Assembly (NCBI GenBank): GCA_963575745.1
Contig: CAUYUJ010020182.1
Location: 504,604-568,603 of the forward strand
Direction: 5' to 3'
DNA length: 64,000 nt
Source of the DNA: Prorocentrum cordatum
Taxonomy: Eukaryota > Sar > Dinophyceae > Prorocentrales > Prorocentraceae
Shown: positions 19,510 through 30,452 of the stretch, piece by piece
Layout of the letters: each line of letters starts with the position of its first letter
How positions within the stretch are numbered: the stretch's first letter is position 1
Position numbers and translations under genes: made by a program
Notes under the pieces: model-generated
Databases searched by the model: none
Told to the model about the DNA's origin: nothing
The model's input: the letters and a program-made list of their open reading frames with translations, nothing else

Positions 19510-19845
19510 TTCATTCCTTGAGTGGTAAAAACACTGCGTAGACATAAACTCTCGGAGCTGCGAAAATTTATGATTATGCAGTCTGTTGTAATTCTAGCTT
19601 CTGCGGCACGCGAAACATGTGCTTCGCCTTTGTGGAGCAGCGGAGCAGTGGCGCACACTTCCAGATTGACTGCACGACTACGAACAGCGGTGGCACAGTT
19701 GAGACGCGAAACTGATTCGTGAGGAACTTGGGCACACCATCGACATGCTGCCCGGCGAACAATCAGGAGACAAGAACGAGCTCCCATTTTGCTCAATTGC
19801 CCTCATCCACCAGTCTGGCACGGTGAAGTGATGAGTAAAGGCCTC
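19510..19845 (+). pseudogene. Decayed RPL9 copy upstream of the intact gene
   Basis: Colinear but heavily mutated match to the RPL9 coding region downstream. About 19650-19760 matches the YAHFPIN...VEIRNFLGEK stretch (GCGCACACTTCC, GGTGGCACAGTTGAGA, ACATGCTGCC), with an in-frame TGA. About 19772-19830 matches the KDELI and AALIHQS stretches (AAGAACGAGCTC, then GCCCTCATCCACCAGTCTGG). Indels disrupt the frame and part of the 3' end is missing. It runs up to the SL relic of the intact gene, so an older RPL9 copy sits directly upstream of a newer one. Confidence 0.75.
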
Positions 19846-19847
19846 CC

Positions 19848-19869
19848 TCCGTGGCCATTCGGGCTCAAG
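19848..19869 (+). other. Degenerate spliced-leader relic before RPL9
   Basis: 22 nt aligned without gaps to the dinoflagellate SL, with three mismatches (GTG for GTA, and CG for TT in the T run); it ends GGGCTCAAG. It lies 76 bp upstream of the RPL9 ATG, as expected if a trans-spliced RPL9 mRNA was copied back into the genome. Confidence 0.65.
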
Positions 19870-19945
19870 GCTGTCGGAATTTCCAGCGAGGGATCCCCCA
19901 CGCGCACGCCCCCCCGCCCGCGCGCGACCCTTGCGAGAAGGAGCG

Positions 19946-20512
19946 ATGAAGACGCTGATGCAGGAGGAGGTCGTGAAGGTCCCGAAGGGCATCAAGATTT
20001 CTATCAAGTCCAAGATCGTGGAGGTCTCCGGCAAGCACGGTACCCTGAAGCGCAGCTTCAAGCATTTGCCCATCGAGTTGCGTTTGGCCAACAGCAGCAA
20101 AGAGGTCCGGGCCAGAATGTATTTCGCCAAGTCGAAGCAGCTGTCCATGCTCAACAGTTGTTGCAGCCACATCGCGAACCTCTTCACTGGTGTGGAGCAG
20201 CGCTTCCAGTACAAACTGCGCCTCGTGTACGCGCACTTCCCGATCAACGTCACGATCACTAATGGTGGTGGCACCGTCGAGATCCGCAACTTCCTCGGGG
20301 AGAAGATCGTGCGTACCGTGAACATGCTGTCGGGCGTGAAGATCGAGAAAAGCACGGCGACCAAGGACGAGCTCATTGTCACCGGTGCGGACATCGACCT
20401 GACTTCGCGCTCGGCCGCCCTCATCCACCAGTCTTGCCTGGTCAAGAACAAGGATATCCGTAAGTTCCTGGACGGCATCTACGTCAGCAGCCACGGTGCC
20501 ATCGAGGACTGA
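19946..20512 (+). CDS. RPL9: 60S ribosomal protein L9 (uL6), intronless
   Basis: 188 residues, the usual eukaryotic length (about 190). The start MKTLMQEE corresponds to the family MKT... N-terminus, so ATG 19946 is chosen over upstream in-frame codons. Diagnostic stretches include the GTLKRSFKH region, YAHFPINVTI, VEIRNFLGEK, a KDELI-type block and KNKDIRKFLDGIYVS near the C-terminus. uL6 binds 25S/28S rRNA near the sarcin-ricin region of the large subunit. There is no intron, a degenerate SL relic upstream and a decayed copy before that, which together point to a retroposed gene. No frame damage is seen, so it is probably expressed; no promoter was recognised. Confidence 0.97.
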   Translation: MKTLMQEEVVKVPKGIKISIKSKIVEVSGKHGTLKRSFKHLPIELRLANSSKEVRARMYFAKSKQLSMLNSCCSHIANLFTGVEQRFQYKLRLVYAHFPINVTITNGGGTVEIRNFLGEKIVRTVNMLSGVKIEKSTATKDELIVTGADIDLTSRSAALIHQSCLVKNKDIRKFLDGIYVSSHGAIED

Positions 20513-20810
20513 GGTTGGCAGGGGCTGGTGCAGCAGCGCGTGATGACGAGAGATCCTTCGGCGCAAGCGGAAAACTCCACAAGATCAGCGGCGGCTTCAC
20601 TCTTGCTTCTTCCTACTCGCCCGCATCCTTCCTTGTCCGCTGCCGCGTCATTGTCCCCCTGCCCTGGCCGTGCCACAAAGTCCCCGACAGCCTACATCCT
20701 CTACCCGCCACGTTCTACGCCTCGTTCTAGCTTCCCCCGCAGAAAAGGCCAGCTGGCATGATTCAACAAACAGTTCTTGAATTTGGGGATTCTTGTCTGT
20801 GTGTTCCAAA
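20513..20810. other. RPL9 3' flank
   Basis: Unique sequence after the RPL9 stop. No poly(A) remnant or gene seen. Confidence 0.5.
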
Positions 20811-20998
20811 CCCAGATATGCGACGTCATGATTTGTTCAATACGACGCCCCTGGAAGTCCCGACCCTTTCCCCGGGACTGGCTTTTCATCCTGAGTTGTT
20901 TTTGCACGGTCCCGAGGCCCGGCGAGGGCCCCCCGAGGCCGAAAGCGGACAAAAATTTCCCGTCCTGATTTTTGTTGCACGACGCGATCATGTCTGGG
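20811..20998 (+). mobile_element. MITE-like element C, copy 1 (188 bp)
   Basis: Ends are CCCAGATATG and CATGTCTGGG, a 10-bp terminal inverted repeat with one mismatch. Internal blocks (TTCAATACGACGCCCCTGGA, GGTCCCGAGGCCCGG) match the copies at 21935, 44602, 51085 and 54113. Too short to encode a transposase. Confidence 0.75.
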
Positions 20999-21194
20999 AA
21001 GGCGTGGCCCTCTTGTATGGCTCCCAACGGCCTGTCCCTGGCCCTCGCAGGTTCCCGTGGCTTCCCGTGGGTCCCTGCCTTCTCTTCCCTCCCCGCCCGC
21101 CCTGGTTGTCGCACGTACCCGCGGCGGCCTGGACCCTTCCGAGTCTGGCCTCCGACGGCTCTCCCTGCAAGTCGGGGGTGGCCAGGCGCGGGGG

Positions 21195-21395
21195 AGGACC
21201 AGGGGAAGAGGAGGAGGAGGAGGAGGAAGCAGGGAGGAGGTGGAGGAGGAGGAGGAGGAGGAAGCGGGGAGGAGGAGGAGGAGGAGGAGGAGGTGAGAGA
21301 AGAGGAGGAGGAGGGGGGAGGGAAGAGGGAGGAGGGAGGAGGTCGTATTCGAGGAGGAGGAGGAGGAGGAGGAGGAGGAGGAGGAGGGGGGCGGT
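21195..21395. repeat. (GGA)n tract
   Basis: Imperfect GGA units; open frames through it are low-complexity. Confidence 0.9.
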
Positions 21396-21934
21396 GGGGG
21401 GTCCTGGCCGGAGCCACGACATCTCACTGGATCTCGCGGCCCCCGCTTCTGCCTTCGATGCGCTCCCTGCCCCCCCCCCTGCCAGTCATCCTCGCACATG
21501 CCTCTGGCCATGAATTGCGGGGCCCTCTCTCGGACGCCCCCGACACCTGTCGGTCGTTAAACGTATTTTTTTTTGGGGGGGGGATCCCAATCTACCTCAG
21601 GCGCCTTCCTCCTTCAATGATCGAGTGGTTTCGCCTTGTCCTTCCCCTTCACAGGGGGCGGGCGGGAGCCCAATCTACTTCCAACGCCTTCCTACTTCAT
21701 GTTTCTACCCACTTCCGACCGACGGGTTTTGCTCTCATCCGCACTGACCTCGTTTGCTGAACTTCCCGGTGAGGCAGCACGGGAGTCATGTGCTCTGCTG
21801 GCCGGGGCTTGCGGTGATCGAGGGCAGCCCCCGTTGGGATCTCTGGCACCGGCGTATGACAAGCAAGCAAGCCCCGCCCTCAGCAGAGCCCGGCCAGCAA
21901 AACATCGATCCCATTCTTGTCTCGATGGAAGAGA
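21396..21934. other. Spacer with a short direct duplication
   Basis: CCCAATCTACCTCAGGCGCC (about 21586) recurs as a close variant at about 21669. No gene recognised. Confidence 0.45.
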
Positions 21935-22106
21935 CCCAGACATGATCGCGTCGCCAAAAAAAAACATCGGGACGGGAGGTTTTTGGCCGTTTCCGGCCTC
22001 GGGGAGCCATCGCCGGGCCTCAGGACCGGCAAAAAACGATTCAGGATGAAAAACTGGTCCTGGCAAGGACCCCGTATTGAAAAATGCAGGACGTCGCATG
22101 TCTGGG
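21935..22106 (-). mobile_element. MITE-like element C, copy 2 (172 bp)
   Basis: Perfect 10-bp terminal inverted repeat CCCAGACATG / CATGTCTGGG. The interior is the reverse complement of the copy at 20811. Confidence 0.8.
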
Positions 22107-22157
22107 GAAGCCGGGGGGCTCCCTGCAACACTGGGAACGCGGGGCCGCAATCAGGAA

Positions 22158-22322
22158 GAGAAGGAAGAGGAGGAGGAGGAGGAGGAGGAGGAGGAGGAGG
22201 AGGAAGAGGAGGAAGAGGAGGAAAGGAGGAGGAGGAGGAGGAGGAGGAAGGAGTAGGGGGAGGGGGAGGAGGGGGAGGAGAAGGAGGAAGAGGAGGAAGA
22301 GGAGGAGGGGGAGGAGGAGGAA
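22158..22322. repeat. (GGA)n tract
   Basis: Imperfect GGA/AGG units. Confidence 0.9.
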
Positions 22323-22442
22323 CCCTCCGCGCGAGGTATGCTGGCCCGAGCGCTGGGCCCCCCGTCCGCCCATGGGCTCGCGCCGTTCGCGCGGGGCCCG
22401 CCCGGATAGGTCAGCGGGCCTGCCAGCGGGCCCGGCGGGGAG

Positions 22443-22502
22443 ATGGTGCGGGGTGCCCAGGCCGCCGTGTACGACGAGTACCTGGAGGACTCTTCTGCGC
22501 CG
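22443..22502 (+). CDS. Possible small exon, unassigned
   Basis: A short plus-strand frame, MVRGAQAAVYDEYLEDSSAP, has natural composition amid low-complexity DNA. No family recognised and no confident splice sites; it may be chance. Confidence 0.2.
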
Positions 22503-22549
22503 GGGCGGGGCTCTCTGGAGAGCGGAACAGCTCGCCCTCCTTTCATCCG

Positions 22550-22864
22550 TTCTTCCTCCGTCTTCTTCCTCCTCCTCCTCCCTCCTCCTCCGCCTCCTCC
22601 TCCTCCTCCTCCTTCTTCATCCCCTCCTGCCCCTCCTTCTGTTCCCCCTTCTCATGCTCCCTCATAATCCTCATCATCTTCAGCAGCATCATCATCATCC
22701 TCATCTTCATCCTCATCGTCATCATCGTTCCTGTTTCCTTCTACCCCGCCTCCGCTTCCTCCGCCGCCGCCTCCTCCTCATCATCACCGTCGCTATCAGC
22801 ATTAACATCATCATCATCACCAGCAGCAGCATCATCATCACTAGCAGCAGCAGCAGCATCATCC

Positions 22865-22912
<48 letters not shown>

Positions 22913-23111
22913 CCAACATCATCATGATAATCGTCATCATCAACAACATCATCGTCGTCATCATCATTAGCAGTATCATTATCAGCATCGTCATCATCAT
23001 CAGCGGACTCATCAACATCATCATCAGAAGCAGCATCATCGTCATCGTTATCAGCATCATCACCACCATAATCATCCTCAACATCAACAGCAGAAGCATC
23101 ATCGTCGTCAC

Positions 23112-23152
<41 letters not shown>

Positions 23153-23410
23153 GCATCATCGTCATCACCGTCACCATGGTCATCATGGCCCTCATCGTGA
23201 CAGTATCACCAACATCATCAGCATCAGCATCATCATTATCATCAGCATTGTCAGTTTCAGTATCGTCATCATCGTCACTCTCATTATAACCCTCACCATC
23301 AGCATCGCCACCATCAACCTCATCATCATCATCATCATCATTCCCATGATCATCGCTATCATCATCATCATCACCATCATCATCATCACCATCCCCCTTC
23401 TCCGCTCCTC
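22550..23410. repeat. (CTC)n then long (CAT)n microsatellite
   Basis: CTC units at about 22560-22625, then about 700 bp of imperfect CAT/ATC trinucleotides (22670-23400). The His, Ile and Met homopolymer frames are artefacts. Confidence 0.95.
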
Positions 23411-23559
23411 CTCCTCAGCCTCGTCCATTCCTTTTCCTCATGACTGTATCCTCCCTGTCGCATCCTAAGGCCAGTCGGAAGGGCGGGCTGGGCGTTTCGC
23501 TTGAGACTTCTTTATCATATATGAGTTTGAAGCTTAGAAGCTGGCAGGCGCTTCACAGA

Positions 23560-23960
23560 TGGAGGACGGGTGGTTCTCAAATGTGACTCTCGCTTTATCG
23601 CCGCGCACACTCGTCTTAAGCATCTGGAAGAGCTGCACGGATTGAGGGCCGCTCGTTTTCAAAATGTGGTTATCGCATCAGCCCCGCGCACATTCGTTCT
23701 AAGCAATTGCAAGATCTTCGCCCGTTGAGGGCGGCTCGTTTTCAAAATGTGGCTCTCGCCTTAGAGCCGCGTTCATTCGTTTTTAACAATTGCAAGAGCT
23801 TCGCGGATTGAGGGCGGCTCGTTTTCAAAATGTGGTTCTCGCCTTAGCGCCGCGCACAGTCGGTTTTGAGGGCGGTTCGTTCTCAAAATGTGGTTTCGTC
23901 TGAGCGCCGCGCACATTCGCTTCAATCATGTACCGGAGTTTCACGGGTTGTCATGGTCAA
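23560..23960. repeat. About 83-bp tandem repeat
   Basis: Five units keyed by CGTTTTCAAAATGTGG (near 23573, 23656, 23739, 23821, 23879), each followed by CTCGCCTTAGCGCCGCGCAC-like sequence. The last unit is shortened. A related motif with CTGCAGCGCTGG occurs in the 52-kb repeats. Confidence 0.85.
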
Positions 23961-25865
23961 AACGTACCAGAAATTGCGTGTTGGAGCGTTTCAAGATTGT
24001 CAGGGCGCAACAGTTACATTAATTCGCGCGTTGGAGTCCCAGGCATGGCGTTTTGGCACCATTCAGAATCATCAAAACGCAACAGTCAGGTTGACCCGTG
24101 GCGGAGCATGATGCTTTGGCACACTTCAGGGTTTTCACACGGCTGTCTCCCAACGGGGCATTTCCCTCAGCGAAGATGAATCTTTGTAGGGGCCTCTGAA
24201 AAGGGAGCGTGGAGGGAGGGTGTATTCTAGCATCGTTGATGAGTCTTGGGTTTACGCTGGTCCTCCTCCTCCTCCTCCTGCTCCTCATCCCCCTTCTCAT
24301 CCTCCTGCCTCTCCCTCTGCTCCCCCATCCCGCTTCTCCTCTTTCTCCCTCTTCCCCTCCGCCCCCTTCAGCGCACGACGAGCACCCAGAGGAATCCGCT
24401 GCAGATCCTGGCCGTGCCGACGCGGCAGCGACCTCAGCGCGGGCATGCGAGGATGAAGGCCACCAGCGCCTGGGAAAAGTAAACAGTATGAATATTGTAG
24501 TTGTACTACCAATCAGAAAGGATGTAGATCAACAGTACTGAAGTTGTACTACCAAGTTGTAGTATAATGAAACACTATGAAAGAAGACATAATTAATACT
24601 ACTCTCCGTCTTCCCCTGAAGTTGGCCGGAAGATCTCCCACCCGCTCCGCGCGCGTTTTTTTCGCGTTGGATTTCAAACAACGTATTATTTTGTAGTGTG
24701 TTGCACTCCGATTGTCTTCGGTGTTTTCAAATCGTGTTCCCGCCGCAGCGTGGTCTTTATTTTCGGATCGGTGCTTTGCTCCTGTCGTTCAGAATAACGT
24801 TTTCACCCCAGCGCGGACAACTTTTTGGGATCAGAATATTGCTTCACTGTGGTCTCCCGTCTCATTTCCCCTCCTCCGCTTTCCCCTGGAATTCCTCTCA
24901 ATCCGTCCGCTTCAGTTCCTGCTGGTGCTGTTCGTCCTCATCCTTTCCCTCCCGCTCATCCTCCTGCTCACCCACCACGTCCTCCCTTGCACGCAGCTCC
25001 CCTTCTCCGATTGCGCATAACGCGAAGTGGTTTTTCTGTGGGAGTAGCAGGTCGGCTATGACACGCGTCCGCGGATAGAGACAAATCAGCGCCATGGGAA
25101 GGGATGGGAGCGAGGGAAACGATGTCTGATGAGGCGCGAGCGCGCCTAGCTTGACCGTCTCCCCCTCTGTCCCTTCCTCCTTCCCCTCGTTCCTCTCCCT
25201 CCTCCCTGCTCCCCGCATCCCTGCTCCGCCCCTCGTCGTTTCCCTTCCTTTGCCCCCTTCTCTGTATGCTCGACCCCCGTGCCTCCCATCAGCTTGCTCT
25301 CCATCTGCCCCGCTTGCGGGAGCCCCTGAGACAGCACGCTCTGAGGACAGGATGAGGGTCGTCCTCGAGGCCCTCGTGGAGGCGCTGCTCTTAGAAATAG
25401 TGGATTCTCCGATGGTGCCTTCATCCGTCCTCCTCCCCCCCCCTCTCCCCATCACCATCATCATTCCACTCCTCCGCCCTCTTTCCTCCTCGCCCTCCTC
25501 CTGTTCCCCACCCCTCGTTCACTTCTCCTCCTCGTCCTCCTCGTCCGCCGTTGGCCACGCGCTGGGTGCTAGAACCCAGGACGTCTGAGAGCACGCAGAA
25601 ATGCCCCCTTCGTGCGACGTGTGTGGTAGACTTCTGATGACTTCGGCTGCCTTGCGGGGGGGAGCCGCGCGGTAGTGAGGAGAAGTTTCGGCGCGGCCTT
25701 GAGCAGAGCGTCCTAGGATGTTGCTAGCTCGGCCGTTTGCTTCATGAGCGCAGAGTCGCAGAGACGATTGGTTGGGACAAGGAGAGTCGAGCAGACGAAC
25801 GGACAGAAGAGGCGACCGCGGCTGAGGCCGCTGGTCAGAGGGCCCACGGGCCGCGGCAGGTCTCC
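23961..25865. other. Gene-poor spacer
   Basis: Mixed sequence with pyrimidine-rich patches (24250-24380, 25170-25260). Short natural-looking frames near 24380 and 25340 (RMRVVLEALVEALLLEI) might be exons, but I cannot assign them. Confidence 0.4.
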
Positions 25866-25867
25866 AC

Positions 25868-26025
25868 CCGCCCCCCCGCCTCTTCCTCCTCCTCCTCCTC
25901 CTCCTCCTCCTCCTCCTCCTCCTCCTCCTCCTCCTCTTTCCCTCCTCCTCCTCCTCCTCCTCCTCCTCCTCCTCCTCCTCCTCCTCCTCCTCCTCCTCCT
26001 CCTCCTCCTCCTCCTCCTCCTCCTT
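25868..26025. repeat. (CTC)n microsatellite
   Basis: About 155 bp of nearly pure CTC. Confidence 0.95.
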
Positions 26026-26065
26026 TTAATCAGCATCATCAGCAGCATCCTTGTTCATGTTTATG

Positions 26066-26415
26066 GTACTCTGCCAGGGCTCTGGGCTCAGGCTTTGCAT
26101 AGCATACACAGCTAGCCTGCGGTCCTCTGTTTCGGCCAGACCGACTCCGCAAACACGGTTGGAGTTTTGGCATCCGCCACGCGCAGTTTGCAGGCTTCTT
26201 CTGGGGTCCAGTTTGGTGTGGTGGTGGCAACGGCTGTCACGGTACATCTTCGTTCCGCTGCTTTGCCTACTCGGCATTTGCATTGCCACCCCGATGGCGC
26301 ATCAATGTCGTCACTGGTTCTCTGCCAGGATTGTGGGCTCAGGCTATGGAGTACACAACTGGCCGGCGGCCCGTTGTTTCGGCCAGACCGATTCGGAGTG
26401 TGAACAGGCGACTGT
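26066..26415. repeat. Direct duplication with a third partial copy at 28450
   Basis: CTCTGCCAGG-CTGTGGGCTCAGGCT and TTTCGGCCAGACCGA blocks occur at about 26070-26170 and again at 26310-26410. A shorter copy lies at about 28468-28510. Confidence 0.7.
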
Positions 26416-26892
26416 AGGCAGCCCGTAGGATTATCGAGAGGGCCTACCCCCATTTTTTTCTAATATTGCGCATTTCGCGGTCCCCGCCACGACGCGCTTA
26501 TTTCGAGGTATTTACTTGAAGGCGTCCACCTCGAGGTCCTACATGTCGAGGTCGTTCCACCTGATGGACACTTGGGCGCGATGCCGGCTCCTTGGCCGCA
26601 GTCGCACTGCCCCCAGTGGTTTCGCCCACCAGGCCCCGCTGCACCGCCATTATGCCTTCATGGCAGCAGGGCGTCCGCGGCGGGGCCCAAAAGGGCAGTC
26701 CAACCCGGCTGGCCCAACCTCCTCTCTTGCCCCTGCTGGCCCAACCCGAGGCAGCCACTGACTGCCAATACCTTCCCACCTCGTTCACGCGCTCCTCCGC
26801 CCAACCCCAAGCAGTGCCGTGTACTACGCCCCCGTCTTAGCCTCTAACGGTGCGCGATACCGTTTTCTCAAATGCGCTTCCCTTCCTCTTTC
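26416..26892. other. Unassigned spacer
   Basis: Non-repetitive; includes CTCCTCCGCCCAACCCCAAG near 26790, repeated at about 28270 beyond the CTC tract. No gene seen. Confidence 0.45.
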
Positions 26893-28235
26893 TCCCGCCC
26901 CCTCCCCCTCCTCCTCCTCCTCCTCCTCCTCCTCCTCCTCCTCCTCCTCCTCCTCCTCCTCCTCCTCCTCCTCCTCCCCTCCTCCTCCTCCTCCTCCCCC
27001 TCCTCCTTCCTCCTCCTCCTCCTCCTCCTCCTCTCCCCTCCTCCCCTCCTCCCTCTCCTCCTCCTTCTCCTCCTCTCCTCTCCTCCTCCTTCCTCCTTCC
27101 TCCTCCCCTCCTCCTCTTCCTACATCTTCCTCCCCTACTCCTCCTCCTCCTCCTCCTCCTCCTCCTCCTCCTCCTCCTCCTCCTACGCTCCTCCTTCTCC
27201 TCCTCCTCCGCATCCCTCATCCATCTCCGCCTCCCTCCTCCTCCCCCTCCTCCTCCTCCCCTCCTCCTCCTCCTCCTCCTCCTCCTCCTACTCCTCCTCT
27301 CCTCCTCCTCCTCTCCTCCTCCCTCCTCCTCCTCCTCCTCCTCGCTCCTCTCCTCCTCCCCTCATCCTCCTCTCTCCTCCTCCTCCTCCTCCTCCTCCTC
27401 CTCCTCCTCCTTGTGCTCTCCTCCTCCTCCTCCTCCTCCTCCTCCTCCTCCTCCTCCTCCTCCTCCGCCCCTCCTCCTCCTCCTGCTCCTCCTCCTCCTT
27501 CCTCCTCCTTGGGCTCTTCCTCCTCCTCCTCCTTCTCCTTCTTCTTCCCCTCCTCCTGCCCTCCTCCTCCTCGTACTCCTCCTCCTCCTCCTCCTCCTCC
27601 CTCCTCTCCTCCTCCTCCTCTCCTCCTCCCTCCTCCCCTTCCCCTCCCTGTGCTCCTCCTCCTCCTCCTCCTCCTCCTCCGCTTCCTCCTCCTCCTCCTC
27701 CTCCTCTTCCCCTGGGGGGGGTGGGACTTCCGCTGGCCAGCTTCGATCGAACAACGTCATCATGGGATTCCAAGGCCCTTGCATGCTCATCACGCATGCT
27801 TACTATATGGGTTGACTGTCCTCGTCACCACCCGGGCTGCGCATCGGCTTTGGTGGGGGCCTCCTCCTCCTCCTCCTCATCCTCCTCCTCTTCCTCCTCC
27901 TCCTTCTCCTTTTCCTTTTGTTCCTTTTCCTCCTCCTCCTCATCCTCCTCCTCCTCCTCCTTCTCCTTCTCCCCCACCTCCTTTTGCTCCTCCTCCTCCT
28001 CCTCCTCCTCCTCCTCCTCCTCCTCCTCCTCCTCCTCCTCCTCCTCCTCCTTGTGCTCCTCCTCCTCCCCTCCTCCTCCTCCTCCTCCTCCTCCTCCTCC
28101 TTGTGCTCCTCCCCCTCCTCCTTCTCCTCCTTCTCTTCCTCCTCCTCCCTCTCCTCCTCCTCCTCCTCCTCCTCCTCCTCCTCCTCCTCCTGTTCCTCCT
28201 TCTCCTCCTCCGCCTCCTCCCCCTTCTCCGATCAG
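26893..28235. repeat. Very long (CTC)n tract
   Basis: About 1.2 kb of imperfect CTC/CCT interrupted once by unique sequence (27713-27857). Both flanks carry the same sequence (about 26750-26815 and 28240-28300), suggesting a duplication that spanned the tract. Confidence 0.95.
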
Positions 28236-28682
28236 CCCCAATCCCCCATTCCTTTCCCACCTCGCTCGCCCGCTCCTCCGCCCAACCCCAAGCAGGCCCG
28301 CTCCACTGACTCGGCTGTCCCCCTTTCTTGGAGACGTACTGCTACCAGCGTGGGCCCCGAACAGTGGGGAAAGGAACTGTGGAGTAGGGTGCCAGCCGCG
28401 CTTCTGCCCGGCCACCAGATGGCACACATCATCATCACTTGCAGCGTCATCATCTCTGGAAGTCTGCCAGGACTCTGGGCTAAGGTCATGCATTGCATAC
28501 CCTGCATGGAGCGGCGTGATTCCTAACAAATTCGAACATTCACACCCGGGAGGTGGGCTGATCAGAAATTGTCCGGGTCCAAGTGCGCGCACCTCCTCTC
28601 CACCCTTTCTCTTCTGCGTCCTTCTTCAGCATCCTCCTCCTCCTCTTCTTCCGCCTCTCCGAGCACGGGCGCCTCAGCCCAC
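28236..28682. other. Unassigned spacer with duplicated flank
   Basis: Contains the second copies of the 26.75-kb and 26.3-kb segments. No gene seen. Confidence 0.45.
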
Positions 28683-28832
28683 CCTGAGATCCGATGTAGC
28701 GCAAAATAAAAGGCAGCATCGTGAAACATCACGCCCGGAGTCGGATCGATCTGTGAGGGTCCCGGGGCCCGAAAAAGGGCGAAAATGCCCGGCTCGAAAA
28801 AATTGAGGCGCTAGGATCTCGGGGCACCTGCA
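28683..28832 (+). repeat. Dispersed repeat B, copy 2
   Basis: GAGATCCGATGTAGCGC, CATCACGCCCGGAG, CGGATCGATCTGTGAGGGTC and AAAAAATTGAGGCGC blocks match the family order. Confidence 0.75.
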
Positions 28833-29358
28833 TTCTTCTCCCCCTCGTTGGTTTCTTGCTGCCTGTCCTGCCCCGCTCGCCATCCTCAACCTCTTTACCG
28901 GTCTTTTCGGAGCGCGCCGGCCCATCCTCATTCTTCCTGCGTCCTTCTACCGACACCATGTTGGGACCCGCTCGTTACATCCCTCCGTCGTTTCGGCGGG
29001 CTGGGCGTGGGCCTTCAAGCTAAGGCCATGGGCGAAAAGCGTGCCTTCCGGTGAGGGCTCTCACTTTCGCGCCTTCCTCTTCCCCCGCGCCCTCCTCCTC
29101 CCCGTCTGCAGTCTCCTCCTCCCGCCCGCTTCCCTCCCCTTCAGCATGATTGCTCCCGCCCCTCCCGCCAGATTCTCTCTCCCCGCCACCTGGGCGCACC
29201 TTCCACGAGGGCAGGCCCACCATTCCAGGCGGTGCCCGGGCGGCGCCACGCGAGAGCGACATCGCGCCGAGCGCGAGGGAGGGGTCGTCATGCGCTCGGG
29301 AGGAGCAGACTTGGCTTCGGCCCTGGCCACGGCGCTGCCCGGTGCAGGGCGCCACTCC
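28833..29358. other. Unassigned spacer
   Basis: Pyrimidine-rich patches; a short natural-looking frame (RSGGADLASALATALPGA) near 29300 is not assignable. Confidence 0.35.
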
Positions 29359-29500
29359 CTGAGGTCCTGACGTTGCAATTTTTGTCGCAATCGGCGTTTT
29401 CGCTCAATTTCGGGTCCCAGCACCCTCAAAGATCGATCCGGCTCGAAAAGTGGCGCAGAAAGATGGGGTCCGGGGCTCCGGTCGTGATTTTTTGCGACGG
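29359..29500 (-). repeat. Dispersed repeat B, copy 3 (reverse)
   Basis: Reverse complement of repeat B: TTGCAATTTTTGTCGCAATC, GATCGATCCGGCTCGA and CCGGGGCTCCGGTCGTG. Confidence 0.7.
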
Positions 29501-29696
29501 CGGACTTCAGGGCTCCTGCACAGTCCTCGTGTGGGTTGCTAGCCGGTGCGCGCCCCCGGTGGCAATCGGCAGCAGGCTGCGAGCTGGGGGGGGGCTTCCC
29601 CAGGCGACGGGTGCCCCCCCTTGGTACGTGATCCTTCCTTGGCACAGGGATTGCTCAAAGGCAACCCGCTCGCAGACCTGGCTGTTTGGTTAGTGA

Positions 29697-29912
29697 TCCT
29701 CCTCCTCCTCCTCCTCCTCCTCCTCCTTCTCCTCCTTCCCCTCCTCCTCCTCCTCCTCCTCCTCCTCCTCCTCCTCCTCTCCTCCTCTCCTCCTCCTCCT
29801 CCTCCTCCTCCTCCTCCTCCTCCTCCTCCTCCTCCTCCTCCCCTCCTCCTCTTCCTCCTCCTCCTCCTCCTCCTCTTCCTCATCCTCCTCCTACTCCTCA
29901 TCATCCTCCTCC
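29697..29912. repeat. (CTC)n tract before an SL relic
   Basis: Imperfect CTC/CCT runs directly into the SL relic at 29913. Confidence 0.9.
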
Positions 29913-29934
29913 TCCGTAGCCATTTTGGTTCAAG
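29913..29934 (+). other. Spliced-leader relic at the 5' end of LINE3
   Basis: 22 nt with a single C-to-T change in the GGCTCAAG end. It directly follows CTC repeat and begins the LINE3 leader. Confidence 0.85.
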
Positions 29935-30112
29935 GCGCGATTCGGCCATGGGCGCGCGGGCGCGCGGGGGGCCGTGGGCGATATTTGCCCAACGGGTGAT
30001 TCGTCCAGTTCTTCCTCCAGAGCCTCTTCCAAGCTCGTTTGTATTTTCCTTTAGTGCACCGTCCAAGCTCAATTGTGATTTCCTTCAGTAAGGGTTGATT
30101 CGGATTTCCACA

Positions 30113-30452
30113 ATGGCGCATCATATTGGACAGGTCTTCCAGGATATGCTCAAGATAGATATCGCCAAGCCGGGGGCCCGTAAGGCTGCCAGTGTGGACA
30201 AAGAAGATGCTGAACGCAGCACCAAAGAGCCTCGCAATTCAAAAGGGGGAGCCAAGGGTTCGAATGTTGATTCTCTCGGAGAAAATGGCTTTGCCTTGGG
30301 TTCTTCAGGTTCCGCGGCCCCCGACACTTCGGGACTCCTCTCACAACTGGAAGCCCTACTGGACAGAAAGTTTTTTCCTTGTCGAAGAAAAGTCCGATGC
30401 GATCTCTTATAACATGCAGGTTTTCAAAAAAAGATGTTGTTCAGGAGTTCTA
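30113..30452 (+). pseudogene. LINE3 ORF1, 5' part
   Basis: ATG 30113 begins MAHHIGQVFQDMLKIDIA and runs about 86 codons to SQLEALLDRK. A frameshift near 30371-30377 moves the continuation (FLVEEKSDAISYNMQVFKK) to another frame. The ORF is then cut by a TIR element. The remainder resumes at about 31357 as VVEGVNSNAAQIEACKLENE and an IQLLETEQKAIRAEL coiled coil. An RNA-binding role is inferred only from position in the LINE. Confidence 0.65.

Noticed and set aside
20701-21417. Minus-strand Pro/Ser-rich frame overlapping a MITE and GGA tract
   Set aside because: Its composition follows the GGA repeat and the MITE; there is no independent support.
22722-23289. Met/Ile/His-rich frames on both strands
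   Set aside because: They come from the CAT/ATC microsatellite; the same applies at 48060-48905.
26819-28806. Frames of 300-640 codons rich in Pro, Ser, Leu or Gly, Glu
   Set aside because: They are products of the CTC tract; no conserved segment is present.
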